Assembly: GCA_020744425.1 (NCBI GenBank)
Contig: JAGMUV010000005.1
Location: forward strand, 62,001 to 126,000
DNA length: 64,000 nt
Direction of reading: 5' to 3'
From: Dactylonectria macrodidyma
Lineage: Eukaryota > Ascomycota > Sordariomycetes > Hypocreales > Nectriaceae
How positions within the stretch are numbered: the first letter of the stretch is position 1; each line of letters begins with the position of its first letter. A model generated the notes under the pieces. The model was not told the DNA's origin. It saw only the letters and a list, made by a program, of their open reading frames with translations, and searched no databases. Both the position numbers and the translations under genes were made by a program. Of the stretch, positions 26,323 to 37,068 are shown piece by piece.

Positions 26323-26336
26323 CAGAGTGACAGACG
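26298..26336 (+). promoter_or_regulatory. Programmed -1 ribosomal frameshift signal between gag and pol
   Basis: The heptamer A AAA AAC (26298-26304) lies in the gag frame exactly in X-XXY-YYZ register. A 9-nt spacer follows, then a 7-bp stem CGTCTGT/ACAGACG (26314-26320 with 26330-26336) and a 9-nt loop. The loop bases GAGTG (26325-26329) could pair with CACTT at 26359-26363, giving a possible pseudoknot. Gag is in frame 1 and pol in frame 3 of the window, which is a -1 relation. The elements fit the known rules for -1 frameshifting; activity is inferred. Confidence 0.7.
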
Positions 26337-29300
26337 AGCACGGCGGAAGCAGAGACGTCACTTCTGAAGAAGGCTCTAGGTGCTGTGAGAGGTCCTGAAG
26401 AAGATACAATTACGACAGAAGTCCGAATCAATAGAGTATGGGTAATAGCGCTAGTAGACTGCGGTACTGCTATGAATTACATCCAACCAGAGTTAGTAAA
26501 TAAGTTGGTATTACTATGAAAACATAAGAAATTCCCTTACGAAGTGTCTAACCTGGAAGGAATACCTTTCAGCTATAATGAAGGAAGGGTGCTACGGGAG
26601 ATTGATCACCTTAAAGTACTTATAGAAAGAAGAAACTAAGGAGTGGATTTCAACATCCTCGACATCGAAGACTACCTAGTGGTGCTAGGACGACCTTAGC
26701 TATGAAGGCACAACCCTAATATCGACTAAGAGAAAGGCCAAATGCGTTAGAGAAACGCATCTCCCCAGATCGCAGACAGCGATGGACACGACCCGAGATC
26801 TCAAGCTTCGATCGGCGACAGAAATAACGACGAAGTCACGAAGGAAGAAACGACAGACACTTCCTCACCCCCAAAGGGAACAAAACAGAAGCACTAACAA
26901 GGAAAAATGCGACATATAAAACGAGTCATCGCATTCATCCGAAAACAGTTCAGACAGATGGATAAGGACCTCGAAGAGCAGAAAAAATAACGACAAGCAG
27001 AGGAGGAACGACTCAAAAACGTACCCCTGAAATACTGAATCTACGAAAAACTCTTCAAGGAGGAACTTGAGACTGGCCTTCCAGAACTAAGCGAATGGGA
27101 CCTGGAAATCGTCCTAAAGGACGGGACCAACCCCAAGTTTTTTCCCATCTACAACCTCAACAACAACGAGCTGATAACGCTGAGAGAATACATCCAAGAA
27201 ATGGAGAGAAAAGGCTATATCTAGAAATCGAAGTCTTTAGCTGGATACCTAGTTATATTTGTATTTAAAAAGAACGGAAAGCTATGCTTCTGCGTAGACT
27301 ATAGGCAACTTAACTCAATTACTAAGAAGGATCGCACACCGTTACCCCTGATCCCCGAGATGCGCGACAGGCTGCATGGGGCTAAGTGGTTTACGGCGCT
27401 CGATCTTAAAGGAGCCTATAACCTGATCCATATTAAATAAGGACATGAATAGAAGACTGCTTTCAGAACCAAGTTCGGGCTATACGAATACTTGGTTATG
27501 CTTTTTGGACTTACTAACGCGCTAGCCGCATTCTAACGAATGATTAACAACATGCTGCGCGAACATCTCGATATCTTCGTTGTATGCTACCTAGACGATA
27601 TACTCATTTTCTCCGAAAACGAGGAAGATCATAAGCAATACGTCCACACAGTATTGCAGAAGCTATAAGACGCAAACTTGCTTGTTAAACCAGAAAAAAG
27701 CAACTTCCATGCTTTGGAAGTAGAGTTCCTTAGGCACATCATATCCTATAACTAGGTGCGGATGGACCCTAAGAAGATCGCGGCAGTATGGGAATGGAAA
27801 TAACCCGAAAACCTCACGGAACTGCAATCCTTCCTTGGATTCGCAAACTACTACTGACGATTCATCAAACACTTTAGTAAATATGCTATCCCACTCACTA
27901 GATTCATGAAGAAAGGAGTTAAGTTCAAATGGAATGACGAGGTAGAACAGGCCTTCTAGTTAATTAAGGACGCAATCACCTCAGAACCCATCTTGGCATT
28001 ATTCGACTCTGATAAAGAAATCGAATTAGAAACCGACGCCTTAGGATTTGCACTAGGCGGCCAGATCGGATAAAGAGACGAAAACGGATTATTACACCCC
28101 ATTGTATTCTACTCGTATAAAATGCATGGAGCAGAACTTAACTACCCTATCTATAACTAAGAATTCCTAACTATCGTTAACTGCTTTAAGGAATTTCGAC
28201 ATTATCTTTTGGGAAGTAACCATAAGGTCAAGGTCTATATAGATCATAAGAATATCTTATACTTTATAATAATGCAGAAACTCAGTAAATAATAACTCAG
28301 ATACGCCGAATATCTATTAGAATTCGACTACACTATTATCTACGTAAAAGGATCAGAAAACGGACGAGCCGATGCGATCAGCCGACGCGCTGATTTCGAT
28401 ACCGGAAAGATTAAAGCTAGCGAGCAAATCTTCTCCTTCACCCCTGAGGGACACTTGCAACAAAAATACTTGGGATATATATACCAGCGCTACGAATGCC
28501 TACCACGGGTAACACTTGGCGGCACGTACTACACGACCTGCGATAACGAACTACTGAAGAAAATCGAGCAATACAATCAGACCTACGAAATGGACAGGGT
28601 CACAGGAAACCCCTGCCCGATCCCCGCTTCACAGTTAGAACTACGGAAACTGCAAGTTCTGACGGAACTGTAAGAACAGCTTGTGCGGGAGATACATTCT
28701 CACACACTACACGGACACTAAGGAGTCAATAAAACCCTTGAGAGAGTTAAAATGATATATATATTTCCTAGAATTAAGAAGGTCGTGTAAGACGTCATCC
28801 GACAATGCAGCCTTTATGCGAAAACCAAGGCATGACGCTACAAGCCCTATGGAGAACTGCAGCCCCTGCCAGTAGCTCAGAGACTATAGCATTCTATTAC
28901 TATGGATTTCATTACGAAACTATCCCTATTAGAAGACCCAGTAACCGGAGCCTTCTATGATAGCATTCTTATCATTATGGATAGATTCACGAAGTTTTCC
29001 TATTTTATACCTTATAGAGAGGCAACAGACGCAGAAGAATTCGCCTATGTATTCAATCGAAATATCGTCAGTATATACGGATTACTAGTGGAAATCCTAA
29101 TTGATAGAGGACCTCCATTCACATCTAAGTTTTAGCAAGCTTTGATAGCATAGCTTAGACTTAACCACCGATTAACCACCGCATTCTGACTATAAGTAGA
29201 CGGGCAAATAGAAAGGACGAACCAGATCCTCAAATAATACTTACAGTACTACATTAATTACGAATAGAACGATTGGGTTAAAAAACTACTAATGGCCTAA

Positions 29301-29933
29301 CTAAGCTATAATACTGCCATACATGAAAGCACGAAGCTCATACTAGTATTTACGAATTTCGGATTCATATCCAATGCATACTATAGACTGCGAGAAGGAA
29401 TCATCAACCCTTACGCGATACTTACCTCTAATAAACTGAAAAACCTCCACGAAGAACTGAGGACTGAACTCGAGTTTGTTAGAAACCAGATGAGGAAATA
29501 CTATGACCCTAAACGGATGAAGGGACCATCCTTTTCGGAGGGGGACATGGTCCTCTTGGCTATAAAAAATGTTTCGACGGACAGGCCAAGTAAAAAACTT
29601 GACTATAAGTTCATCGGACCCTACAAAGTTCTGGAAAAAATCTTAGAAAATAACTATAGGTTGGACCTAAAGAGTAAAAAACATCCAGTGTTCTACATTT
29701 CACTGCTAGAACCATTCGAAAACACAATTATGGTCAATAACGGTCATGACCACGAACCACAGGTGGAAGATCCAGAAGAATATTACGTTAAGGAGATCCG
29801 CGAAATGAAGAAAATCGACGGTCAGATAAAATACCTCGTCAAATGGAAAGGCTACCCTGAAAGCGAAACATCGTGGGAACCACCAGGAAACCTCAACCAC
29901 GCGCAGCGCCTGCTGAAGGCGTTTCATGCGTGA
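26304..29933 (+). pseudogene. Element B pol: protease-RT-RNase H-integrase-chromodomain (RIP-interrupted)
   Basis: The pol frame starts after the frameshift site. The protease Asp motif VDCGTA is near 26454. Reverse transcriptase runs near 27060-27830 with VDYRQLN (about 27294) and an intact YLDD box at 27588-27599. RNase H is near 27990-28400. The integrase zinc region is near 28690-28840, with one Cys of the CxxC now Tyr. The integrase core contains MDFITK (28902) and IDRGPPFTSK (about 29100). The C-terminal chromodomain at 29780-29930 keeps YLVKWKGYPESETSWEP. About 34 stops, mostly TAG/TAA and some TGA where Arg (CGA) is expected, fall before 29300; the last 147 codons are open. The chromodomain normally guides integration to heterochromatin. 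It overlaps the antisense gene by 41 bp at its 3' end. Confidence 0.92.
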
Positions 29934-30578
29934 CATCGGAAAGCAAAGAAGGATCAAAGTCCAAAGAGCTTAAGTCTACCCTAGACCAATCAATCAGATC
30001 GGTGTGGACAAGGGACTGTACATCGGAGATGGTCTCGGACGTCTTAGCCACTACCTCATCCAGGCCTTCTAAGGCCTCCTGGTTAAGACGAACCATCTTA
30101 TTTCCTTTCGAAATCAGGGAGCGATGCTGCTTACGCACGCGCGACAAGCGGGCAAGCGACTCCTCCAACTCCTGCTGACGAAGGACGAAGCTTTTCTGGG
30201 CCTCGGCGAAAGCGGCGTGACGAGCTTGTAGTAACTCTTCGGCAGCCAGCTCCTCTGCGTCAAGACGCCTCGCCTCCGACAGAACCCGCGTTACTACGGA
30301 AATCAGTAACTACATTCATTTTAATAGATACATACCCAAAACTCACGAGAATTCAGCGGTACACCCGTTATGTCGCACGGACGACCTAAGCGTGTACAGA
30401 GGCCGCATTTTCCCCTATCCACCATTTTGCAAACAGCCCCTCGGGCTGAACAGCGAGTACAGGGCATCACCTCGAACCCGGTGTAATCAATGTATTCGGT
30501 AGAAGTAATACGACGGCGTGTAGCATCGGAAGGTGGCGGTTTCTCAGGTTTCTTGTTTTTGGAAACACGGCTGGACAT
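29893..30578 (-). CDS. Antisense accessory protein of element B: Zn2Cys6 cluster plus coiled coil (intact, 2 exons)
   Basis: Exons 30578-30347 and 30293-29893, joined by a 53-nt intron with donor GTGAGT, branch TACTGAT and acceptor CGTAG, give 210 residues without a stop. The start ATG at 30578 begins MSSRVSKNKK. Residues 40-68 form C-x2-C-x6-C-x7-C-x2-C-x6-C, a fit to the fungal Zn(II)2Cys6 DNA-binding cluster. The second exon is rich in Leu, Glu, Ala and Arg with heptad-like spacing from about residue 85 to 170 (AEELAAEELLQARHAAF), suggesting a dimerising coiled coil. The gene lies between pol and the 3' LTR on the opposite strand and overlaps the pol end by 41 bp; the 3' LTR would supply any promoter. 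The same arrangement survives in element D. The function is not known. A transcription-factor-like or silencing-related role is only a guess. An alternative 62-nt intron (donor GTATGT) also keeps the frame. Confidence 0.65.
30294..30346 (-). other. Predicted intron of the antisense gene in element B
   Basis: 53 nt, GTGAGT donor, CTGAT branch 8 nt before the acceptor, GTAG acceptor. Removing it joins a phase-1 codon and merges two open frames that are otherwise out of register. An element gene with an intron on the antisense strand must be read from an antisense transcript, since the genomic RNA would carry the complement, which does not splice here. Confidence 0.6.
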
Positions 30579-30692
30579 TATGTTAGCATTTCTTTTGTAA
30601 ATAATCAAGAGCAAGTTAGGGAACTAATACACTGGGGACCAGCTAGCTATAAATACGATCTTGAGGATAAGATCATTGGAGGGGAGACATCG

Positions 30693-31100
30693 TGTCACGG
30701 CCTGGGCGACCTCTTGAGAGGCCAGGGCGGTTACGGCCGGCAGAATCGGAAGTACGGGGATACTTAAGGCCAGAGTGAGCGGACCCACTTTAAACAGAGT
30801 GAGCGATAGTACGGACGCTCACTCACACGATGCTCCACAGAGTGAGCATCATGAGCAGACAGGACCAAGGCATAGTAAGCACCCTAGTATATAGTCATCT
30901 GAGAAGTGCACATCTAGTATAGGCAGCTCCTCAGCTATTAATACAACTTGGTTATATTGAGTACGTTCACTCTACTATTACCAGACGTGACAAGCATTGT
31001 TCAATCTTGACTCGCCTGATTACTTTGTTACATAAACCCCCAGATCAGGACCCAGCGTACCCTAGCCTTACGAGGATAGTGTATTGACCCGATCGTTACA
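30693..31100 (+). repeat. Element B 3' LTR
   Basis: 408 bp, same length as the 5' copy. It carries 10 of the 14 derived T or A states. The purine run GGAGGGGAGA sits 5 nt upstream (about 30678-30687) and is the likely polypurine tract. Confidence 0.97.
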
Positions 31101-31105
31101 TAAGG
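31101..31105. repeat. Target site duplication TAAGG (right of element B)
   Basis: Perfect match to 23223-23227 directly after the terminal CA of the 3' LTR. Confidence 0.95.
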
Positions 31106-31895
31106 ATTAGATATCTTTAAGATTGCTTATCTTTATCCTCTGCTATAATTATAAGGATTAGGAGAGTCTTATATAGATCTATCTAAAGGAGATAGCTAAA
31201 GTGATTAATAGGTCTTTTATTACTAACTATATAATTAATAGTATTATAAGCTAAGTTAGAATGTTAGTTAGTAAAGATAATTCAGTTAGTTAGGCTTTTT
31301 TACTATTAATACTTCTTAAGCAAATAGCTAAAAGGAAATTACTAATAACTATTTAATTAATTAATTATAAGAGTCTAGACTTAGTCTAAGTCTTAACCTT
31401 ATAGTTTATAGTAGCTTTTTACTTTACTTTTATATTTACTTTAACTATAAGTAGTATTATAAGTATCTTATTAGTACTAAATATAATGCCTTATAGTATT
31501 AATAATAAATCTATTATAAATTAGTATAATAAAATAGAGGTAAAAGGGGTTTTTAGTTCTGCTTTTAGTAAAATCAATTGATTAGCTAAAGACACTATAT
31601 ACTTCTTAGTTAGAAGCATTAAGTAAGGTTATTTTTTAAGGTTAATTAGATATCCTATATCCTCTTAATCCCTACGTCCTTGCTTACTTATACTACCTCC
31701 TTTCTATACTTAATTTAGGTCTTTATAATAGCTTAGAAGTATTACTACTTATTCAATTAATCTACTAATCGATAGGATCAATTGATTAATTAAACTAATA
31801 GCTTATCGCCTTATTATAACCTTTAAAATGTATTAAGCAGGAGGATAAGAGGGATACTACTACCCGAAGTAATAGATGCTATAGAGTAAGCAGGA
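31106..31895 (-). pseudogene. Element A 5' leader and gag start (relic)
   Basis: AT-rich DNA between the end of element B and the right LTR of element A. By position it is the 5' untranslated leader and the beginning of gag of A, read on the minus strand. No open frame or named domain could be seen. Confidence 0.5.
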
Positions 31896-32228
31896 TGCAA
31901 AGCAGAGCGAAGATAGATAAGACTTATAAAATAAAATAGATAAAAAGAAGGCTAGAGCTATAATCAAGCAGCTAGCTAAGAAATGAATCAGATATTCTAA
32001 TTAATTAAATAAATCTTATTATAATAATATTAAAAACTATTTAATAACTTAAAAATAAAGGTAAGTAAGAATATAATTAATTACTATCTATATCTGAATT
32101 ATTTCTGCCTTTTATCTTAGACTAACTCCTGTTATCCTTATTAATAGCTTTATTAAGACTAGTACTTAAATTAGTCGGCTAATTAAAATGTCCAGGCCAT
32201 TCTAGCTAGTGGGCCCTTAGCTCTAACA
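31896..32228 (-). repeat. Element A 5' LTR (right copy)
   Basis: 333 bp, TGCAAAGCAGAG at the start and CTAACA at the end in plus orientation, so TG...CA is intact in this copy. It matches 11616-11948 along the whole length. Confidence 0.85.
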
Positions 32229-35200
32229 CAATAGATCTTAATCTTATATTTACTTCTTAAGAAGTAGTATTAGAATTCCTTAAAAGCATTAGTAATTATA
32301 AGGAATTCTTTATTATAAATAGAGTAATTAAGTTCTGTATTATGCATTTTATAGAAGAAGAAGGTAATAGAGTATAATATTCTATTATTATTTTATTATC
32401 TGATCTAAGCGCTTTATATAAAGTCTAAAGAGTCTATTTCTAGCTTGATTTTTCATTCAGAGTCGAAAGTTACTAGAATAGGTTTGCTTAATATAATCTT
32501 CTTAATCTTATTAAATGCATTTTCTATAGTAGTATCCTATTTGAATTCTACTCCCTTTTATATAAGGTTAGTAAGTAATATAATGTATTTATTAAACTCT
32601 TTAATGAATTTTTAATAGTAATTAGTAAATCTAAAGAAGGCTTATATTTTTATAATATTTGTTAGTTTTAGTTATTTACTAACTATAGCGATTTTCTTTA
32701 GATCTATCTTAATCTTATTATAGAAGATTATATATTTAAAAAATTCTACTTTTAAAGTATAGAATAAAATGACTTTTCTTTAGTTTAACTAATAACCTAT
32801 AGACTTATAATACTTATAGTACTTTATAAATATACTTAGTATATTCTTCTTCCATTTTAAAGAAGATAAGGATATTATCTAAGTAATATATAATAAATAT
32901 ATTAAAGTATTCTTATAGTATGTTATTAATTATTTATTAAAATATAGCTAGTATATTTATAAGTCCGAAAGGTATAATAAAGTATTTATATAATTTAAAC
33001 TTCATTTTAAAAGCAGTTTTCTATTTATATCCTTCCTTAATGCGGATAAGGCTGTATGCATTTTTAAGATCTAGTACTATAAAGAATTTCATTTTATAAA
33101 ATCAGTCTTTAAGCTCTATAATAAGTAATAATAAGGTTCGATCTTTTAGTATAATATTATTTAAGTAATAGTAATTTATAATAAGTCAGAGTTTGCTATT
33201 CTTTTTAAGAATAAATATAATTAAATAGCTAGCTAAAGACTTTGATATCCTAATATATTTTTTATATAATATATCTTTAATATATTCCTTAAGTATTTAT
33301 AGTTATATTTTATTAAAGTTAAAAATCTTATAGAATATAAGTAATGTTCTATCTTTTAGTATAATTTTATAGTCTTATTAACTGAATTCTAGTAGTCCTA
33401 TCTTAAGTTCTTCTATAAAGAGCTTTTTATAGATATAGTATTGTATTAGTATGTTCTTAAGCCTATTATCTTTAGAGTTTTCTTATCATTCTTTTTTCTA
33501 TTTTTTAAGATCTTCATTCATTTCTTTAAACTATTATTAAAAGCGTTTAATCATTCTTTAGAGTGTATTTTTCTTACCTTTCTAATATTTATATTATGTT
33601 CCTATTAGGGGTGATGAGGTATTTATTATTTCCTTATGCGAATTCTCGCCTTTACTATCTTTAGAGGTTAAGATTAGAAATTCTCCTTCTTCTAAATTAT
33701 CTTTATTATTACTAAAGAGTATATTATTATTATTAACTAATATCTAGCCAGTTCTCTAGTTAATATATAGGTTATATTTTCTTTGCTATAAGTACTTAAG
33801 TATAATATTATAATACTTTATTAGAATAATATTAAGAGTAATACTTTAGTTCTTTCTATTAATAAAAACCTTTAAGTAATTAAGTTCTTTAATAATCTAT
33901 TTATTTTTATAATTAAATATATTACCTTTAAGGTTATATAATATATAAGCTTCTTTCTTATACTTTTATAATAGCTTTAGCTTATTAACTACCTTTAGGT
34001 TAATATAGTCTGCTTTAGCTCTACTATTTATTAATATAGTGAGTTATATACTATTAACTCGCACTTTTAGCTTAAGTGTCTTTTATTTAATTACTATTTA
34101 TACTATATATAGAGCTTTTAATAGAAGTAATTTTCCTTTTATATTATTACTTACTTATTACTCTTCTATAAGTAGCGTTTATTGTTTTTTATTTAGAGTG
34201 CCTATATTTACTTAGTATAGTTAGCTATTAGGTCTTTCTATTTATCTTATTATATATACTATAAGTTAATTTTAGCTTAAGTATGAATTAAGCAGTCTTC
34301 TTTATTATATTATATTAGATTTATTAGTCTTTTAATGTATTCTAAAGGAAAAAACTGATTAAAATACTCTAGGATTATAATTCTATTAATAGGTCTAAAG
34401 CTCCTTATTTAATAGCCTTTAATTTCATTATAAAGGTATAGTATAAATACTAAATAATCTTCTAATTATATAAGAAAACAGTTATTCTTCTACTTATTAT
34501 AAATATACTTTTTATAATATAAATCATAATATAAGATTTATATAAGTTTATAATATTAAAAGTCATTTATTCTAATATAAAGGTTATTTAAAAACTCTCT
34601 TTAAAGTATCTCTTTATTACCTTATACTTTAAGTCTTAATTAAGCATAGATATAAAGGTCCTCCTTAGCTTAAGGTTCTTATCTTTTTCTAACTATTTAC
34701 TAGTATTAATCTTTATTACTTATTTACATACGGATTCCTTATAGATCAATTTCCGCTATATTCTACTATTCTTTTACTTCTATTAAGGACTCCCTGTATT
34801 CTTTATAGTAAGGGTCTGCTCGTTCTTTATTACTACTATTTAAGTATTCTTCTATAAGTATAAGAATAAGCTCTAGTTCTTAACTAAGTTTGTTTAAAAA
34901 GCGATAGGTCTTTAGGCATTATCTGCCTTCTGTAGTTCTATTTTGTAAAGGCTTATAGTACTTGTTAGTACTAGTGTTTTATTATTTACTGCTTTACTTA
35001 GGTTTCTTATTATTATAGAGCTTATTCTAGATCTATTTACCTTTTTTAGAAAATAATACTAGACACTTATTCTTAGTATAACCAGTTTATTAGTAATTAT
35101 AGTTATTATTTATTTATATAGCTTAGGTCTTAAGTAACTAAAAGGTTATACTAAATGCATTTCCTACTTAGCTATAGTCTACTTTAACTTAGCTTAGCTA

Positions 35201-36711
35201 TTTATTAGGAATTTCTTCTTTACTTTTTTATTAATAGAATTTACTATCTTCTAAGATAAGTATGAATTATATATATTTATCGCCTTTCTTAATTATAATA
35301 AGGATTTTTCTATTTACTGTGTTTTTTAAGGGTCAGCCTTCTAGAATAGAGTCCTATTACTTATTAGCTTTCCTAGCTGCTTTACATTCAGCATAGTGTC
35401 TTTAGGCGCTTTCGCTTTTATGTAATAAGCATGCTTGTTTTTCTTCTAGTGTTTCTTTTACTAATTATTATACTTATTTGCCTTAGCAGGCTTCTCTTCT
35501 AGCTTTGATTTTATCTTATTATTCAGTAGTCTTAAGTTTAGACTCAGAGTTGATTATATCTTTTCTAGCTCTACTAAATATGCTATAATAGCTGCTTCTA
35601 GTTATAGCGAAGGTTTTAGATAAGTACTAGTAGTTAGTAGATCGGAGGTTCTTACTTTTTAGTATAGGCTTATACTTCTGATTTATCTTAAGGCTCTAGT
35701 ACTTATTCTTAAAGTATTCTATCTTATTATAATTCTAGTACTTAATCTTAAAATAGTTCTACTAGGCTGCTCTAAGTTCTATAGGTCTGGCTTGAGTTCT
35801 ATAAGAAGTATTGACTTAGTTCTTGTTTTTTTAATTATCTTAGTTCTTAAGGTAGTACGGGTTGTAGTTATTTCTTTAGCCTCTTTATTAGTTCTTAGCC
35901 TTTTCCTTTTATCTTTTATACTATTATTTATTAATTTTAATAGCTATAGTAATATACTTAGTAAGTATATTAGATTAATTAGCTTTATATAGCTCATTTT
36001 TGACTTCTTCTTTAAGTCCTTAGTAAAAGATTTCTATAAGTATATTATTATCTTATTTTAATTTAGAAGTAATTTATTAAAATATAATAGTATAAGCAGT
36101 AGTAAATTGGATTTACTTAATCTTATAGATCTTAGTTATTGCCTGTCTTTCTTTATTAACTATACTAAAAGTATCTTTAATTACTTTTTTAAAATTCTCT
36201 TAGTCTATAAAGATATTAATAGTATCTTAATTTTAGCTTACTTTATTATTATTTAAAAAATCCTTTATAATTAATTTAAACCAGTCTTTAGCATTTCTAA
36301 TTATTAGGTTATTTATAAATAATAGACATACTTTAGATAATATAAGACATTATAAGAAGAATCAGAAGTATCCCTTTATCTTAGTAATAAATAGAATTAT
36401 ATCGCTTAGTAAACCATTAAATAGTTCAAGCTTAGGTAACTTAATTATTTCTCTTAGATTACGGTCATTATTTATAGTTATAGTAAGTGCTATAGCTAGT
36501 TGATTCTATATTTATTACTATAAGGTCTGAATAAGGGCGTGAAGTTACTAGACCTCTATTACTATTTCAGTATTACTTAGTAGAGTTATATATACTAAGG
36601 GTATGGGCATACTGCTTAAGATAATAGGAGTTCGGTTTATTTTAGATATACTAATAGTATAAGGTATTACTTAAGTTAATATAATAATATACTAAATAAG
36701 AGCTATTAATA

Positions 36712-37068
36712 TATAATAGTTAGGCTTATATTAGAGCTTTAAAGTAAGTTTAAAGCATATAATATTTATAATTAAATAGATTAAGAATATTATAATAAGT
36801 AATATAAGTCATAGTCTAGTAATAGTAGAATAGTAAATTCAATATAACTAAGTATATTAATAGCTAGTAAGGCTATCTCTATAAAAGTACTAAATAAATG
36901 TACTTATATACTAAGATAATCCTAATAGATTATGATTTAAGATCGTAATCCATTCCTTAGGATTATAGTTAGAGATCGTAATCCGTCATTAGGATCACAG
37001 TTTAGAACCGTGATCTAATAGGATTAGTTAGAAATTAGTAGGGTGAGTATGCTTTAGTTAATGTTACA
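36712..37068 (-). repeat. Element C 5' LTR
   Basis: 357 bp. On the plus strand it begins TATAATAGTTAGG, like the right LTR of D, and ends GTTAATGTTACA. It carries three tandem, imperfect hairpins at about 36916-37015. The boundaries come from comparison with D and from the TG...CA rule; the partner LTR is not in the window. Confidence 0.5.
36916..37015. repeat. Three tandem hairpin units in the LTR of element C
   Basis: Three successive units of about 25-38 bp, each an imperfect inverted repeat. The best is GATCAC-11 nt-GTGATC near 36992-37014; the two before it (GATTAT...GTAATC type) are transition-altered forms of the same unit. Confidence 0.55.

Larger units (their letters stand above)
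23228..31100 (+). mobile_element. Element B: recent, near-complete Gypsy chromovirus nested in element A
   Basis: A 7,873-bp element with 408-bp LTRs (TG...CA), a perfect 5-bp target duplication, a self-complementary primer site, a gag frame, a -1 frameshift signal, a pol frame (protease, RT, RNase H, integrase, C-terminal chromodomain) and an antisense gene before the 3' LTR. Base composition is near that of the host genes and unlike the AT-rich element around it. About 34 in-frame stops between roughly 26500 and 29300 show moderate RIP; the 3' part from 29300 on has none. It belongs to the same family as element D. Confidence 0.95.
11616..32228 (-). mobile_element. Element A: very large minus-strand Gypsy element, split by element B
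   Basis: Bounded by two 333-bp direct repeats (11616-11948 and 31896-32228). Subtracting element B (7,873 bp plus its 5-bp duplication) leaves about 12.7 kb. On the minus strand a reverse transcriptase reads near 19520-19100. Its pieces (NLFILIVKKDSRIRLI, then SRDLITFIILLGLLRM, then IAFLNNIIVKG) follow the order of the Gypsy RT subgroup typified by VPKKDGSLR and a VFIDD catalytic box. Integrase C-terminal-like sequence is near 17200-17000. About 5 kb follows before the left LTR and reads better on the plus strand. All frames are riddled with TAA/TAG. The bases outside the two LTRs do not form a matching target duplication (TGTAA left, CAATA right). Confidence 0.75.
32229..37068 (-). mobile_element. 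Element C: RIP-ruined Gypsy copy truncated in RNase H
   Basis: Minus-strand Gypsy relic. From right to left: an LTR (36712-37068), gag with a decayed zinc knuckle near 35101-35063 (its last Cys still TGT), RT near 33220-32600 with the catalytic box as YLDNILIFF near 32890-32860, and the start of RNase H (HNTELNYSIYNKEFL near 32350). It is cut off where the LTR of element A begins at 32228. Integrase, the 3' LTR and any antisense gene are missing. The leader next to its LTR resembles that of element D, so the two belong to related families. Confidence 0.75.

Noticed and set aside
30321..30346. 26-nt intron (GTATGT...TGTAG) for the antisense gene of B
   Set aside because: It would also keep the frame, but 26 nt is too short for fungal splicing; the 53-nt GTGAGT...CGTAG intron fits all signals.
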